Positions 35,821-41,425 of a DNA stretch of 41,425 nucleotides are shown here, piece after piece. Within the stretch, counting starts at the first letter, position 1. The number at the start of each line of letters is the position of its first letter. Below the pieces are notes generated by a model, which ran no database searches, was not told where the DNA came from, and saw only the letters and a program-made list of their open reading frames with translations. Source of the DNA: a virus; the IMG/VR virus record IMGVR_UViG_3300036851_000391, positions 1 to 41,425 of that record; one strand, given 5' to 3'. A program made the translations under genes and the position numbers.

Positions 35821-36178
35821 GTTTGAAGTCCTCGCTCGGATCGAACCAGTCGTCTTTCACGATGTGGCCGATGGCTTTCACCTTCCCGTGGTTGGCCTTG
35901 ACGCGTATCGTCTTGCCCTTGAGGTCTGCCCAGCGCGTGACGCCACCGATCTCCATGCAGCGCCAGATGAAGTGACCGGCGTGGCTGAGCAGGCTGTGAT
36001 GCGAGAATGACTTGGGCAAGTAGAGCGCATACCCGCCGAACCCTTGGCCGCTGCCGCCGTAGTCCAAGTGCAGCCACGCGGTTAGCATTCCGCGATCGGC
36101 GTCATCGATGCTTACGCTCTCGATGATTGCGTTGCGTAGTTCGAACTGCTGATCGGTGCAAAGTGACTCAGTGGACAT
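35813..36178 (-). CDS. Conserved phage hypothetical protein (GGSGQGFGGY type)
   Basis: 121 residues from ATG 36178, which has GGAGGGG upstream. The central LTAWLHLDYGGSGQGFGGYA followed by GHFIWRCMEIGGVTRWADLK is a pattern I associate with a widespread family of small phage early proteins. Beta-rich; the function is not established. Confidence 0.6.
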   Translation of the reverse strand: MSTESLCTDQQFELRNAIIESVSIDDADRGMLTAWLHLDYGGSGQGFGGYALYLPKSFSHHSLLSHAGHFIWRCMEIGGVTRWADLKGKTIRVKANHGKVKAIGHIVKDDWFDPSEDFKRE

Positions 36179-36380
36179 CTCGCATCCCCTCCGGCAAGCA
36201 GTCGTGCCACCCCTTGATGCGCTCGTCACCCCATCGCGCGACACGCTCGTAGTCTCCGGGCGGTATCAACCAGTAACCGCAGTACGCCTCACGCCAGATC
36301 TCCTCGTGCGGTGTCATCTGGCGCGGCGTCTTGCCGACGCAGGCCGGAAGCAGGACGAGCGAGAGCAGCAGGTATCTCAT
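36168..36380 (-). CDS. Small exported protein or lipoprotein
   Basis: 70 residues. MRYLLLSLVLLPACVG is a short signal peptide with a lipobox-like LLPAC (Cys14), then a soluble Trp/Tyr-rich domain (WREAYCGYWLIPPGDYERV). The start overlaps the upstream stop as ATGA. Periplasmic role unknown; one of several exported accessory proteins of this phage. Confidence 0.6.
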   Translation of the reverse strand: MRYLLLSLVLLPACVGKTPRQMTPHEEIWREAYCGYWLIPPGDYERVARWGDERIKGWHDCLPEGMRDVH

Positions 36381-36547
36381 TTATGCTCACTCCTCGGCTT
36401 CCGGCAGATCGCGCATTCGTCCATCCCGCGCGTGAAGATTCTGAATGCATGTTTCTTGCCCGTGCTGGCCCTCAGCTTGTCCATGTAGTCGATGCGCTTC
36501 TTACGGAAGCGATCTCGTTGGTTTTTGGCAGCGGGGTTGTGCGGCAT
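36377..36547 (-). CDS. Small basic zinc-knuckle protein
   Basis: 56 residues from ATG 36547, overlapping the stop of the sigma-like gene as [25 protein letters not shown] is strongly basic and ECAICRKPRSEH ends in a C-x2-C...H knuckle. It resembles small HNH-like or recombination-accessory proteins but lacks a catalytic motif. Nucleic-acid binding is likely. Confidence 0.6.
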   Translation of the reverse strand: MPHNPAAKNQRDRFRKKRIDYMDKLRASTGKKHAFRIFTRGMDECAICRKPRSEHK

Positions 36548-36735
36548 CATTCACTCTTTCCATACAATGCATCCGCCAGATGCCGCGCCGCCGCTGCCAG
36601 TATCTTCGTCACCTGCGCTTCGTCCATATGCAGACGCAGGGCGATCTCCACGTAGCGATAGCCGTAGACCCTTTGCAGGGTGATCGCGCGGCGCTCGTCT
36701 CGTGGCAGGTTTGCCACCGCATTAGCCGGGCTCAT
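36547..36735 (-). CDS. Sigma-70 region-4-like protein
   Basis: 62 residues from ATG 36735, with GGAG seven bases upstream (an ATG two codons earlier is too close to it). [20 protein letters not shown] followed by [20 protein letters not shown] reproduces sigma region 4 (LPxxxR...GYxYxEIAxxLxxxxxxVxxxL). No region 2, so it cannot be a full sigma factor. It may bind the beta flap of RNA polymerase or -35 DNA as a transcription modifier. It overlaps the end of csrA by 14 bases. Confidence 0.7.
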   Translation of the reverse strand: MSPANAVANLPRDERRAITLQRVYGYRYVEIALRLHMDEAQVTKILAAAARHLADALYGKSE

Positions 36736-36922
36736 GTTCATGCTCCGGTGTTTCCTGCAACTCACGCTTGATGCGTTCGTAGACTTCCTCCCGATGGACC
36801 GGGACGCTTTTCGGTGCATCAATGCCGATGCGCACCTGATTACCCTTTACCCCCAGCACTGTGAGTTTCACGTCCTCACCGATGTTCACGCTTTCGCCTG
36901 TCCGTCTGGTCAAGATGAGCAT
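36722..36922 (-). CDS. csrA: CsrA-family RNA-binding translational regulator
   Basis: 66 residues. [20 protein letters not shown] and [33 protein letters not shown] keep nearly the whole CsrA consensus, including the Arg44-equivalent RNA-binding VHREE. CsrA dimers bind GGA in hairpin loops near ribosome sites and repress or stabilise mRNAs. A phage copy could redirect host carbon, motility and biofilm control, or act on phage mRNAs, many of which start with GGA-rich leaders. The neighbouring sigma-like gene suggests a host-takeover pair. Confidence 0.95.
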   Translation of the reverse strand: MLILTRRTGESVNIGEDVKLTVLGVKGNQVRIGIDAPKSVPVHREEVYERIKRELQETPEHEHEPG

Positions 36923-36980
36923 GTCCGTAGCCCTCGCGTTGTAGTAGTTGTGTCAGGGTCGATTGCAATACTGTGGTCAT
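36876..36980 (-). CDS. Short leader-like frame overlapping csrA
   Basis: 34 residues from ATG 36980 ([20 protein letters not shown]), ATGA-coupled to the preceding gene and running 47 bases into csrA in another frame. It covers the otherwise empty 54 bases upstream of csrA. It may be a coupling peptide that brings ribosomes to the csrA start rather than a functional protein. Confidence 0.35.
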   Translation of the reverse strand: MTTVLQSTLTQLLQREGYGHAHLDQTDRRKREHR

Positions 36981-37255
36981 GACTTGTTGCGCTCTGCGAG
37001 CCAGCGATTGAACACGGGCCATGCCGGGCTCTTCTCGGCAGGCTGCACCTTCAGCGGATTGCCGCGATGGTCGATCCAGAGCGGCCCGAATTCCTTGCTG
37101 AAGTCCCAGCGCCACATCCGTCCGTTGATGTCCACGCCTTCGCCAGACGCCTCATAGAACGAGCAGATGCGGACGCCGTACATCAGCGTATGCACCAGTG
37201 CCGACTGAACCGGCCATGGTTGCAGCAGATACATCGCATCAGGGTTCGGTGCCAT
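36977..37255 (-). CDS. Hypothetical phage protein
   Basis: 92 residues (MAPNPDAMYLLQPWPVQSAL). Aromatic-rich: FYEASGEGVDINGRMWRWDF and EFGPLWIDHRGNPLKV. A beta-rich, compact domain. A 34-base gap separates it from the upstream nuclease gene; the ribosome site is weak. Unknown role. Confidence 0.5.
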   Translation of the reverse strand: MAPNPDAMYLLQPWPVQSALVHTLMYGVRICSFYEASGEGVDINGRMWRWDFSKEFGPLWIDHRGNPLKVQPAEKSPAWPVFNRWLAERNKS

Positions 37256-37289
37256 CGGCCGATTCGCAGCGTGAAAACTCTCTTGTAGA

Positions 37290-37715
37290 TCACGTGTTCA
37301 CCGGAGCTTCGGACAGTGCCTCGCGTTTGAAGATCTTCGACTTCGGCAGCTCCGTCGGCAGACCAAGCAACCCCTGCGTCATCTGGTAGAGCTCCAACCG
37401 CGTCACGCCATGGCTCGCCAAAAATGCCTTGCTGCCGTCAGTCACCGAGGCGCCGTACCTTTCGCGGGCTTCTTCTTTGCTCGTGAGCGGATAGGGTACG
37501 ACGCCCCGGTGGTACCAGGGATGCAAGGGAATGCTGTAGCCGTGGCCGAGTCGTTTGCCGGGGTTGACGAGGTGGTCGATATCGACGGGCCCCTGTTTCG
37601 GGACAGGCAAGCCGCGGGCCATCCGGTCACGAGAGAGGATGCAGCCGAGTTTGCGCGCGGCGCGTTCTCGGTCGCGATCCGCTTTGGTCGGATAGGTGTA
37701 ATTGCGGTGCATCAT
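37290..37715 (-). CDS. Ref-like RecA-dependent HNH nuclease
   Basis: 141 residues. The C-terminal domain DIDHLVNPGKRLGHGYSIPL, HPWYHRGVVP and LASHGVTRLELYQMTQGLLG matches the nuclease domain of P1 Ref, an HNH enzyme that cuts DNA in RecA-formed D-loops. The basic N-terminus (YPTKADRDRERAARKLGCIL) is Ref-like but short. It sits beside the Bet-type recombinase, so it likely serves in phage recombination. Confidence 0.7.
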   Translation of the reverse strand: MMHRNYTYPTKADRDRERAARKLGCILSRDRMARGLPVPKQGPVDIDHLVNPGKRLGHGYSIPLHPWYHRGVVPYPLTSKEEARERYGASVTDGSKAFLASHGVTRLELYQMTQGLLGLPTELPKSKIFKREALSEAPVNT

Positions 37716-38200
37716 GCCGCTTCTGCCGCCCAGCGCTCGATGGACGCCAGCATCTCGTCGCGAGCCTCAGGGATTTCGATATCCGGGGCCACCTTCTCCA
37801 GCAGCACCTCGAGCACCTTGGGCCAGTACAGCGCCCACTCCTCCGGCGTCATCCGTTCGAAGTCGGTCGAGCGTGGGACCCGGATGGCGTAATCCGTCCC
37901 GCCGACCGGCAGCACATCAAAGAGGCCCGTGCACAACTTCATCGCCGTGTGGGCGTCCTCTTTACTGAAAATCCGCATGTAAACCGGATGGCCGTCAAAC
38001 CGATCGATCTCGATTCGCTTCACGTTCTTGGCCGTCGTGGTCATCAGGACCCAGTACCGATGATGAGCCGTCGGGTCGCGGACGCCGACCGGCCGGAAGG
38101 CCTTGCATTCGCCCTGCTCCAGTCGCTGGAGAAGCTTGGTGCTGTCCTCATCGGTCGGGACGAGCCCCTCACCACTGCGGGCGAACCAGACCTCTCTCAC
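37712..38200 (-). CDS. DUF1367/NinB-like recombination-region protein
   Basis: 162 residues. EQGECKAFRPVGVRDPTAHH followed by YWVLMTTT is similar to the core of DUF1367-type proteins (fragment KxFRPxRNxxxHRxYFxL) found in phage recombination regions. It lies between the Bet-like and Ref-like genes, ATGA-coupled to both. Biochemical function not known to me. Confidence 0.55.
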   Translation of the reverse strand: MREVWFARSGEGLVPTDEDSTKLLQRLEQGECKAFRPVGVRDPTAHHRYWVLMTTTAKNVKRIEIDRFDGHPVYMRIFSKEDAHTAMKLCTGLFDVLPVGGTDYAIRVPRSTDFERMTPEEWALYWPKVLEVLLEKVAPDIEIPEARDEMLASIERWAAEAA

Positions 38201-39102
38201 GGCCGCCCCTCCGGCCGCTTATGGACCTTCAGGTATTCCTTGAACTTGGCCTTCGTGATGATCCCGTCGGCCGCGAGCTTGTCGAGCACCGTGATGTAGA
38301 GTTCGTGGTACGGCATCAGCCTTGTGGCCTCGAACTCGCGAAGCATGTCCGCGATCTCGTGCTCTTCCTTGTCTGCGTTCAGGATGTCGGCGATCTCGGA
38401 GACGGCATTGTCGCGTACCTCCCAGTCGACGCCCGAGACATCACCGCGAGGATTTGCGCTGCCCTTCAGCGTTATGCTCGTTTCCTCGGTTTGGTCGTAA
38501 TGACCTTCCATTTCCTCAGCCGTGTGCTCGCCGCCCAGCTCGTCTGGGAACGCCTCACGCAGGCCAGCCGCCTCGGTGCACTTGGTCAGCATCTGCCGCG
38601 GCGCCTTCGTCCAGCGCTCGTTGACGGTGACCTCCTTCGTCTTGTAGTCCTTCTTCGTGGCGACACACTCGGTGAAGTAGACCATCACTGGGAACTCGGT
38701 ACGGCTCGCCGATGCAGCGTTCCAGCGGAAGACAGTCAGCGCGCACCACTCGGGCGCCTTCACGCCGAGGCATTCCACCTCGGGGCCGTACTCGGGCTTT
38801 GAGTGCCCCATGTACTGCCCCGTGCGCATCGCTGTCGTGCGGTACTCGTAGATGCCAGGCATGACGACGTCACGCCAGACGTAGTCGTCGCCAGATTTCA
38901 CTTTCATCGGCACGATGTGGCACGGCTTCTTGAGCGGGTCCAGCTTGCGCGCCTTGCAGTAGTCGAAGACCATCAGCACCGATTCCGGCTTCGCGCCGGG
39001 GAACAGGCTGTTCATGGCGGTGCGCCACGCGGCCTCATCAATCCCGCGGCGGGCGACCGGGGCCGGTAACTGTGGCTCTTTGTGTTCGACAACAGCGTTC
39101 AT
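38197..39102 (-). CDS. bet: Bet/RecT-family single-strand annealing recombinase
   Basis: 301 residues. Typical Bet features: WRTAMNSLFPGAKPESVLMV, DYCKARKLDPLKKPCHIVPM, YVWRDVVMPGIYEYRTTAMR and TEAAGLREAFPDELGGEHTA. The C-terminal third (helical, acidic) resembles the flexible tail that binds SSB. It anneals complementary strands and supports circularisation and replication-linked recombination. No lambda-Exo or RecE-type exonuclease is encoded nearby; the adjacent Ref-like nuclease or host enzymes may supply ends. Confidence 0.85.
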   Translation of the reverse strand: MNAVVEHKEPQLPAPVARRGIDEAAWRTAMNSLFPGAKPESVLMVFDYCKARKLDPLKKPCHIVPMKVKSGDDYVWRDVVMPGIYEYRTTAMRTGQYMGHSKPEYGPEVECLGVKAPEWCALTVFRWNAASASRTEFPVMVYFTECVATKKDYKTKEVTVNERWTKAPRQMLTKCTEAAGLREAFPDELGGEHTAEEMEGHYDQTEETSITLKGSANPRGDVSGVDWEVRDNAVSEIADILNADKEEHEIADMLREFEATRLMPYHELYITVLDKLAADGIITKAKFKEYLKVHKRPEGRP

Positions 39103-39251
39103 GGCTGATGCATCCTCTTGAAGTTCTGAATCGAGTTGCGCTCGTCATAGCTGGGCGGTGGCAACGTGGGCGGCCGCTTGATTTCCATCCGGTACAGCAG
39201 CCACAGCGCGCCGAGGGTGAGCAGGATCGGAATGCCGTACTCAAGGCTCAT
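39099..39251 (-). CDS. Small single-span membrane protein
   Basis: 50 residues from ATG 39251. IPILLTLGALWLLYRM is a membrane helix near the N-terminus, followed by a basic, Pro-rich tail (IKRPPTLPPPSYDERNSIQ). ATGA coupling on both sides supports translation. Unknown role directly before the recombinase gene. Confidence 0.6.
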   Translation of the reverse strand: MSLEYGIPILLTLGALWLLYRMEIKRPPTLPPPSYDERNSIQNFKRMHQP

Positions 39252-39859
39252 GGCACATCCGGGTCGCAGCCCGGCCCGTTGATGTCGCCCATGTAGCCCG
39301 CTTTAGGCGCTGTTGTTTTCACTGGTGACGTTGCGTCGCGCGCGTCAGGGGTTGCGGTGTCCCGACCGCAGCAGCGAGCCTCGTTCATGCACGCCGGGAA
39401 CTTGCGACAGCCATCCCTGTAGATGCAGGCGATCACGGGATGACCTGAAGTCGCTGAGGCTTTCTCAGTAGCTACGCCGGCAAAACCGCGCAGCAAACTA
39501 GCCGCTTCCCGACATGCTTCGCCCATAGTGTGGCAATCATTGCGGTCGAGGCTCTGCGCCGCGAGGTCCAATTGCGCAGCACGGATGACAGCCATCCCCT
39601 TTGGGTCTGGAGGCGCTTTCGTCTCGTCAGTAACTTCGACGACGCGATAGCGCTTGCCGTCGGCTGCGGTGAATGCGCCTTCCGGCCACAGTGGCATCGT
39701 CTTTGGCAGACCGGTCGCAGCGATGAACTGATGGGCGGCGGCAACCACTTCCGGGGCCGCGTTGCGCATCTTATTGGGGTTCAGCGGAAGAAATGCGCGC
39801 CGGATCAGGTGAGCTACATCCGCCGGCAACGTCACGTATAACTGCTGATTTGAGGTCAC
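39248..39859 (-). CDS. Hypothetical early protein
   Basis: 203 residues from GTG 39859 (GTGA coupling). The N-terminal half is helical (ADVAHLIRRAFLPLNPNKMR), the middle has strands (GKRYRVVEVTDETKAPPDP), and the C-terminus is Cys-rich (CIYRDGCRKFPACMNEARCC). Could bind zinc. Not recognised. Confidence 0.55.
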   Translation of the reverse strand: MTSNQQLYVTLPADVAHLIRRAFLPLNPNKMRNAAPEVVAAAHQFIAATGLPKTMPLWPEGAFTAADGKRYRVVEVTDETKAPPDPKGMAVIRAAQLDLAAQSLDRNDCHTMGEACREAASLLRGFAGVATEKASATSGHPVIACIYRDGCRKFPACMNEARCCGRDTATPDARDATSPVKTTAPKAGYMGDINGPGCDPDVP

Positions 39860-40038
39860 GAAGTCACCCCGAGTCGTAGCTTCAGATTTCGAATGTCGGA
39901 CTGCGCTCGCGAGGCTTGCTGCTCAAAGCGCTCGCGGTCCTCCTCGTGATTGGCGGCGTGCGCCTTGCCGATATACTTGGCGTAGTCGGACTCGCGGCGC
40001 GCGAGCGCTTCCCGCTGTTTCTGTTGGCGCGTCTTCAC
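39856..40038 (-). CDS. Small coiled-coil protein, GTG start
   Basis: 60 residues from GTG 40038 overlapping the preceding TGA. VKTRQQKQREALARRESDYA ... FEQQASRAQSDIRNLKLRLG is almost wholly charged helix. Unknown. Confidence 0.5.
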   Translation of the reverse strand: MKTRQQKQREALARRESDYAKYIGKAHAANHEEDRERFEQQASRAQSDIRNLKLRLGVTS

Positions 40039-40223
40039 TTCGAATCCTCCGAAACACGTAGTGCGGACAGCGTCTCGTCGGGCAAGTCTTCCAGCGCGGC
40101 GACGTAGCCCCAGACCCACTGCTTGTCGCCTTCTCCCGGCTCACGCTCGTGGTGGAGACGGAATGCCTCCAGCGCTCTGCGCGTGCGTGGGCCTACCGTT
40201 TCATTGGGAAGCGGAGCATTCAT
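40035..40223 (-). CDS. Small hypothetical protein
   Basis: 62 residues (MNAPLPNETVGPRTRRALEA), helical with acidic C-terminus. Coupled on both sides. No family recognised. Confidence 0.5.
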   Translation of the reverse strand: MNAPLPNETVGPRTRRALEAFRLHHEREPGEGDKQWVWGYVAALEDLPDETLSALRVSEDSK

Positions 40224-40621
40224 GCGGCCCTCCGCTTCTTCGGTGTAACCTTCGGCGCAGGCAATTCAACGCCTGTGATTCGCTGTGCTGGCAGCAGTCC
40301 GGCAAAGACGAGAAGATCGCAGACGCGCTCGCCGGCTGGCGTCAGTTTCCACGCCGAACGATTTCCAGCTTCTTTATTTTCGTAGTAGATGTGCTCCACG
40401 AGTCCGCGATTCTCGACTGTGCGCATCGATGGCACGAAGTGCCCGAAAGCCGGCCCAAAAACAGGTTTAGCCTGCTGCATCCAGCAGTGCTCCGGGCTGT
40501 AATCACGGACGAACTGAAGGGCTGCAACCATCCTGCGCGAGAGCGTCAGCACAAAGACAAGACTGCCGGTGGCCTCTGCTAAGCGGCTCTGCCACGGGAT
40601 GATCTGCTTCTCGTCAGTCAC
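40220..40621 (-). CDS. Winged-helix-like protein
   Basis: 133 residues from GTG 40621, overlapping the upstream stop as GTGA (an ATG at 40705 in frame would intrude on the neighbour). After a helical start, VPSMRTVENRGLVEHIYYEN and AWKLTPAGERVCDLLVFAGL look like the recognition helix, wing and last helix of a MarR/PadR-type winged helix. Possible transcription regulator of the early operon. Confidence 0.55.
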   Translation of the reverse strand: MTDEKQIIPWQSRLAEATGSLVFVLTLSRRMVAALQFVRDYSPEHCWMQQAKPVFGPAFGHFVPSMRTVENRGLVEHIYYENKEAGNRSAWKLTPAGERVCDLLVFAGLLPAQRITGVELPAPKVTPKKRRAA

Positions 40622-40836
40622 GTGAGGCTCCCGCGGGCCTGCGCCCGCATCGAATCCGACATCGCATGCGCCATTTCCTTGAGGTCGGGCCGGTCCAGCG
40701 CCCATGCCGCGCCGAGTACGAATGCGACCATGGCGAATGCGTCTGCCAGATCGGGCGGCAGCAGACGGGCCGTCTGCGACTCCAGCAACTTCGCGCAGTA
40801 CTCGCGCGCTGCGACTTCAACAGGGTTAACGTCCAT
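40618..40836 (-). CDS. Small hypothetical protein
   Basis: 72 residues (MDVNPVEVAAREYCAKLLES), two amphipathic helices with FAMVAFVLGAAWALDRPDLK. Overlaps its upstream neighbour by 11 bases and is GTGA-coupled downstream. Unknown. Confidence 0.5.
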   Translation of the reverse strand: MDVNPVEVAAREYCAKLLESQTARLLPPDLADAFAMVAFVLGAAWALDRPDLKEMAHAMSDSMRAQARGSLT

Positions 40837-41086
40837 CGCGCCTCCCCAGTACCCGAATGGTCAGCTCCAGCGCCTGCGCCTTGCGGTCCCGCGCGAGCAC
40901 GGCGGCCTCGTAGTCGCTTGCCGCCTGGAGCTTGCGTTCGAGCGCGCGGTGCACACGCTGCTGCATCTCGCGTACTTCGCGCGTCAGACGCTCGCAGTCG
41001 GTCTCAGTGGCGGTAACGCTGTGAACCAGTTGCAGAGGCCGGGAGGGTTCGAACGCCGCTCTGGCGTCCTTGTAGTTCGTGATCAC
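40826..41086 (-). CDS. Coiled-coil protein
   Basis: 86 residues from GTG 41086 (GTGA). TDCERLTREVREMQQRVHRA followed by LERKLQAASDYEAAVLARDR is a long charged coiled coil with a basic end. May form an oligomeric accessory factor. Unknown. Confidence 0.5.
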   Translation of the reverse strand: MITNYKDARAAFEPSRPLQLVHSVTATETDCERLTREVREMQQRVHRALERKLQAASDYEAAVLARDRKAQALELTIRVLGRRDGR

Positions 41087-41286
41087 GGGTGCGCTCCGTA
41101 GAGCAGGGTGAATTCGTTCTGCAGGTGGCGCAGGTGCGCCTTGGCCAAGGCGAGCCGGCTGCGGTATTCCTGTTCGATGACAGAGACCGCCAGTTCTGCG
41201 GCCGCCAGCTCGTTGCGCTTACGGCGGTAGTTCGTGTCCGGTTCCATGGCGATGTCGACGAGAGTAGAGCGAAGGTCGGTGCTCAT
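41083..41286 (-). CDS. Coiled-coil protein
   Basis: 67 residues (MSTDLRSTLVDIAMEPDTNY), then RRKRNELAAAELAVSVIEQE and AKAHLRHLQNEFTLLYG, helical. ATGA-coupled to the gene that crosses the circle junction. Similar in style to the next protein; the two could pair. Confidence 0.5.
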   Translation of the reverse strand: MSTDLRSTLVDIAMEPDTNYRRKRNELAAAELAVSVIEQEYRSRLALAKAHLRHLQNEFTLLYGAHP

Positions 41287-41425
41287 TTCGAAACCTCCTC
41301 ATCCGACAGCGCCTCGCTCGCGATTCGGATAGCTTCACGGAAGTCGAATAGGCGCTTGCCCGCGGCTTCCTCGACATGGCGCTCGCCGAGTTCGATGATC
41401 CGGAGCAATGCCTTCCTGTAACGGG
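41283..41425 (-). CDS. Small charged early protein, C-terminal part (continues from 66-1)
   Basis: Second piece of the 61-residue gene whose ATG is at 66. Positions 41403-41425 duplicate 1-23. This part encodes the C-terminus (HVEEAAGKRLFDFREAIRIA ... DEEVSK) and ends at TGA 41285-41283, overlapping the next ATG (41286). Confidence 0.75.
   Translation of the reverse strand, partial: RYRKALLRIIELGERHVEEAAGKRLFDFREAIRIASEALSDEEVSK

Overview
This window is a complete, circularly closed genome of a temperate, short-tailed (podovirus-type) phage of a GC-rich proteobacterium. The last 23 bases repeat the first 23, one gene reads through the junction, and the unique length is 41,402 bp. The virion set is that of the P22/BPP-1/N4-capsid kind of podovirus: terminases, P22-type portal, scaffold, N4-gp56-like capsid, gp4/gp10-like tail adaptors and three large injection-type proteins. 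Tyrosine integrase, an attP made from the 3' half of tRNA-Val(UAC), and a CI/Cro-type switch show that it is temperate. I cannot name the host; csrA, the RcsF-like lipoprotein and the tRNA-Val sequence fit Gammaproteobacteria best.

Layout. (1) 1259-1888: divergent repressor/Cro-type genes with repeated operator half-sites. (2) From a strong promoter at 1199-1171, leftward through the junction (1133 to 1, then 41402 to about 30609): a long early operon of small, mostly overlapping genes with a Bet-type recombinase, a Ref-type nuclease, phage CsrA, a sigma-region-4-like protein, several mini zinc-binding proteins, a GIY-YIG nuclease, excisionase and integrase. attP lies inside this block, so the genes at 30609-32653 go to the opposite prophage end from the integrase. 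(3) 2656-6532 rightward: early/middle genes with tandem DnaA boxes, a nuclease gene interrupted by an HNH homing endonuclease, a secreted fibronectin-III protein and two DNA-binding regulators. (4) 6558-25657: packaging, capsid and tail genes, with a four-gene glycan cassette (TPR glycosyltransferase, methyltransferase, two GT8-like transferases) between capsid and tail genes. (5) 25634-26174 leftward: a small lipoprotein cassette. (6) 26267-28039: lysis and membrane genes. (7) 28046-30585 leftward: the most remarkable block, a Ro60-type protein (TROVE plus von Willebrand A domain) preceded by four tandem Y-RNA-like RNAs, all behind one promoter whose -10 lies in a perfect palindrome.

The Ro block is the candidate undescribed system. 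All four RNAs share one architecture: outer helix, CGGA-type internal loop, inner helix, then TTA(T/A). One carries a complete permuted tRNA mimic: UUCG-capped arm, T-arm, acceptor helix closed by a GNRA loop, D-arm. A second carries a reduced version with T-arm and GNRA-capped acceptor. Together with the adjacent Ro gene this implies a phage-made Ro-Y ribonucleoprotein, possibly a tRNA-like RNA-degradation or RNA-chaperone device, placed where accessory genes of a prophage usually sit.

No DNA polymerase, primase or helicase was recognised. Together with the DnaA boxes this suggests dependence on host replication initiation. Gene coupling by ATGA, GTGA or TGATG overlaps is very common and was used to choose many starts.
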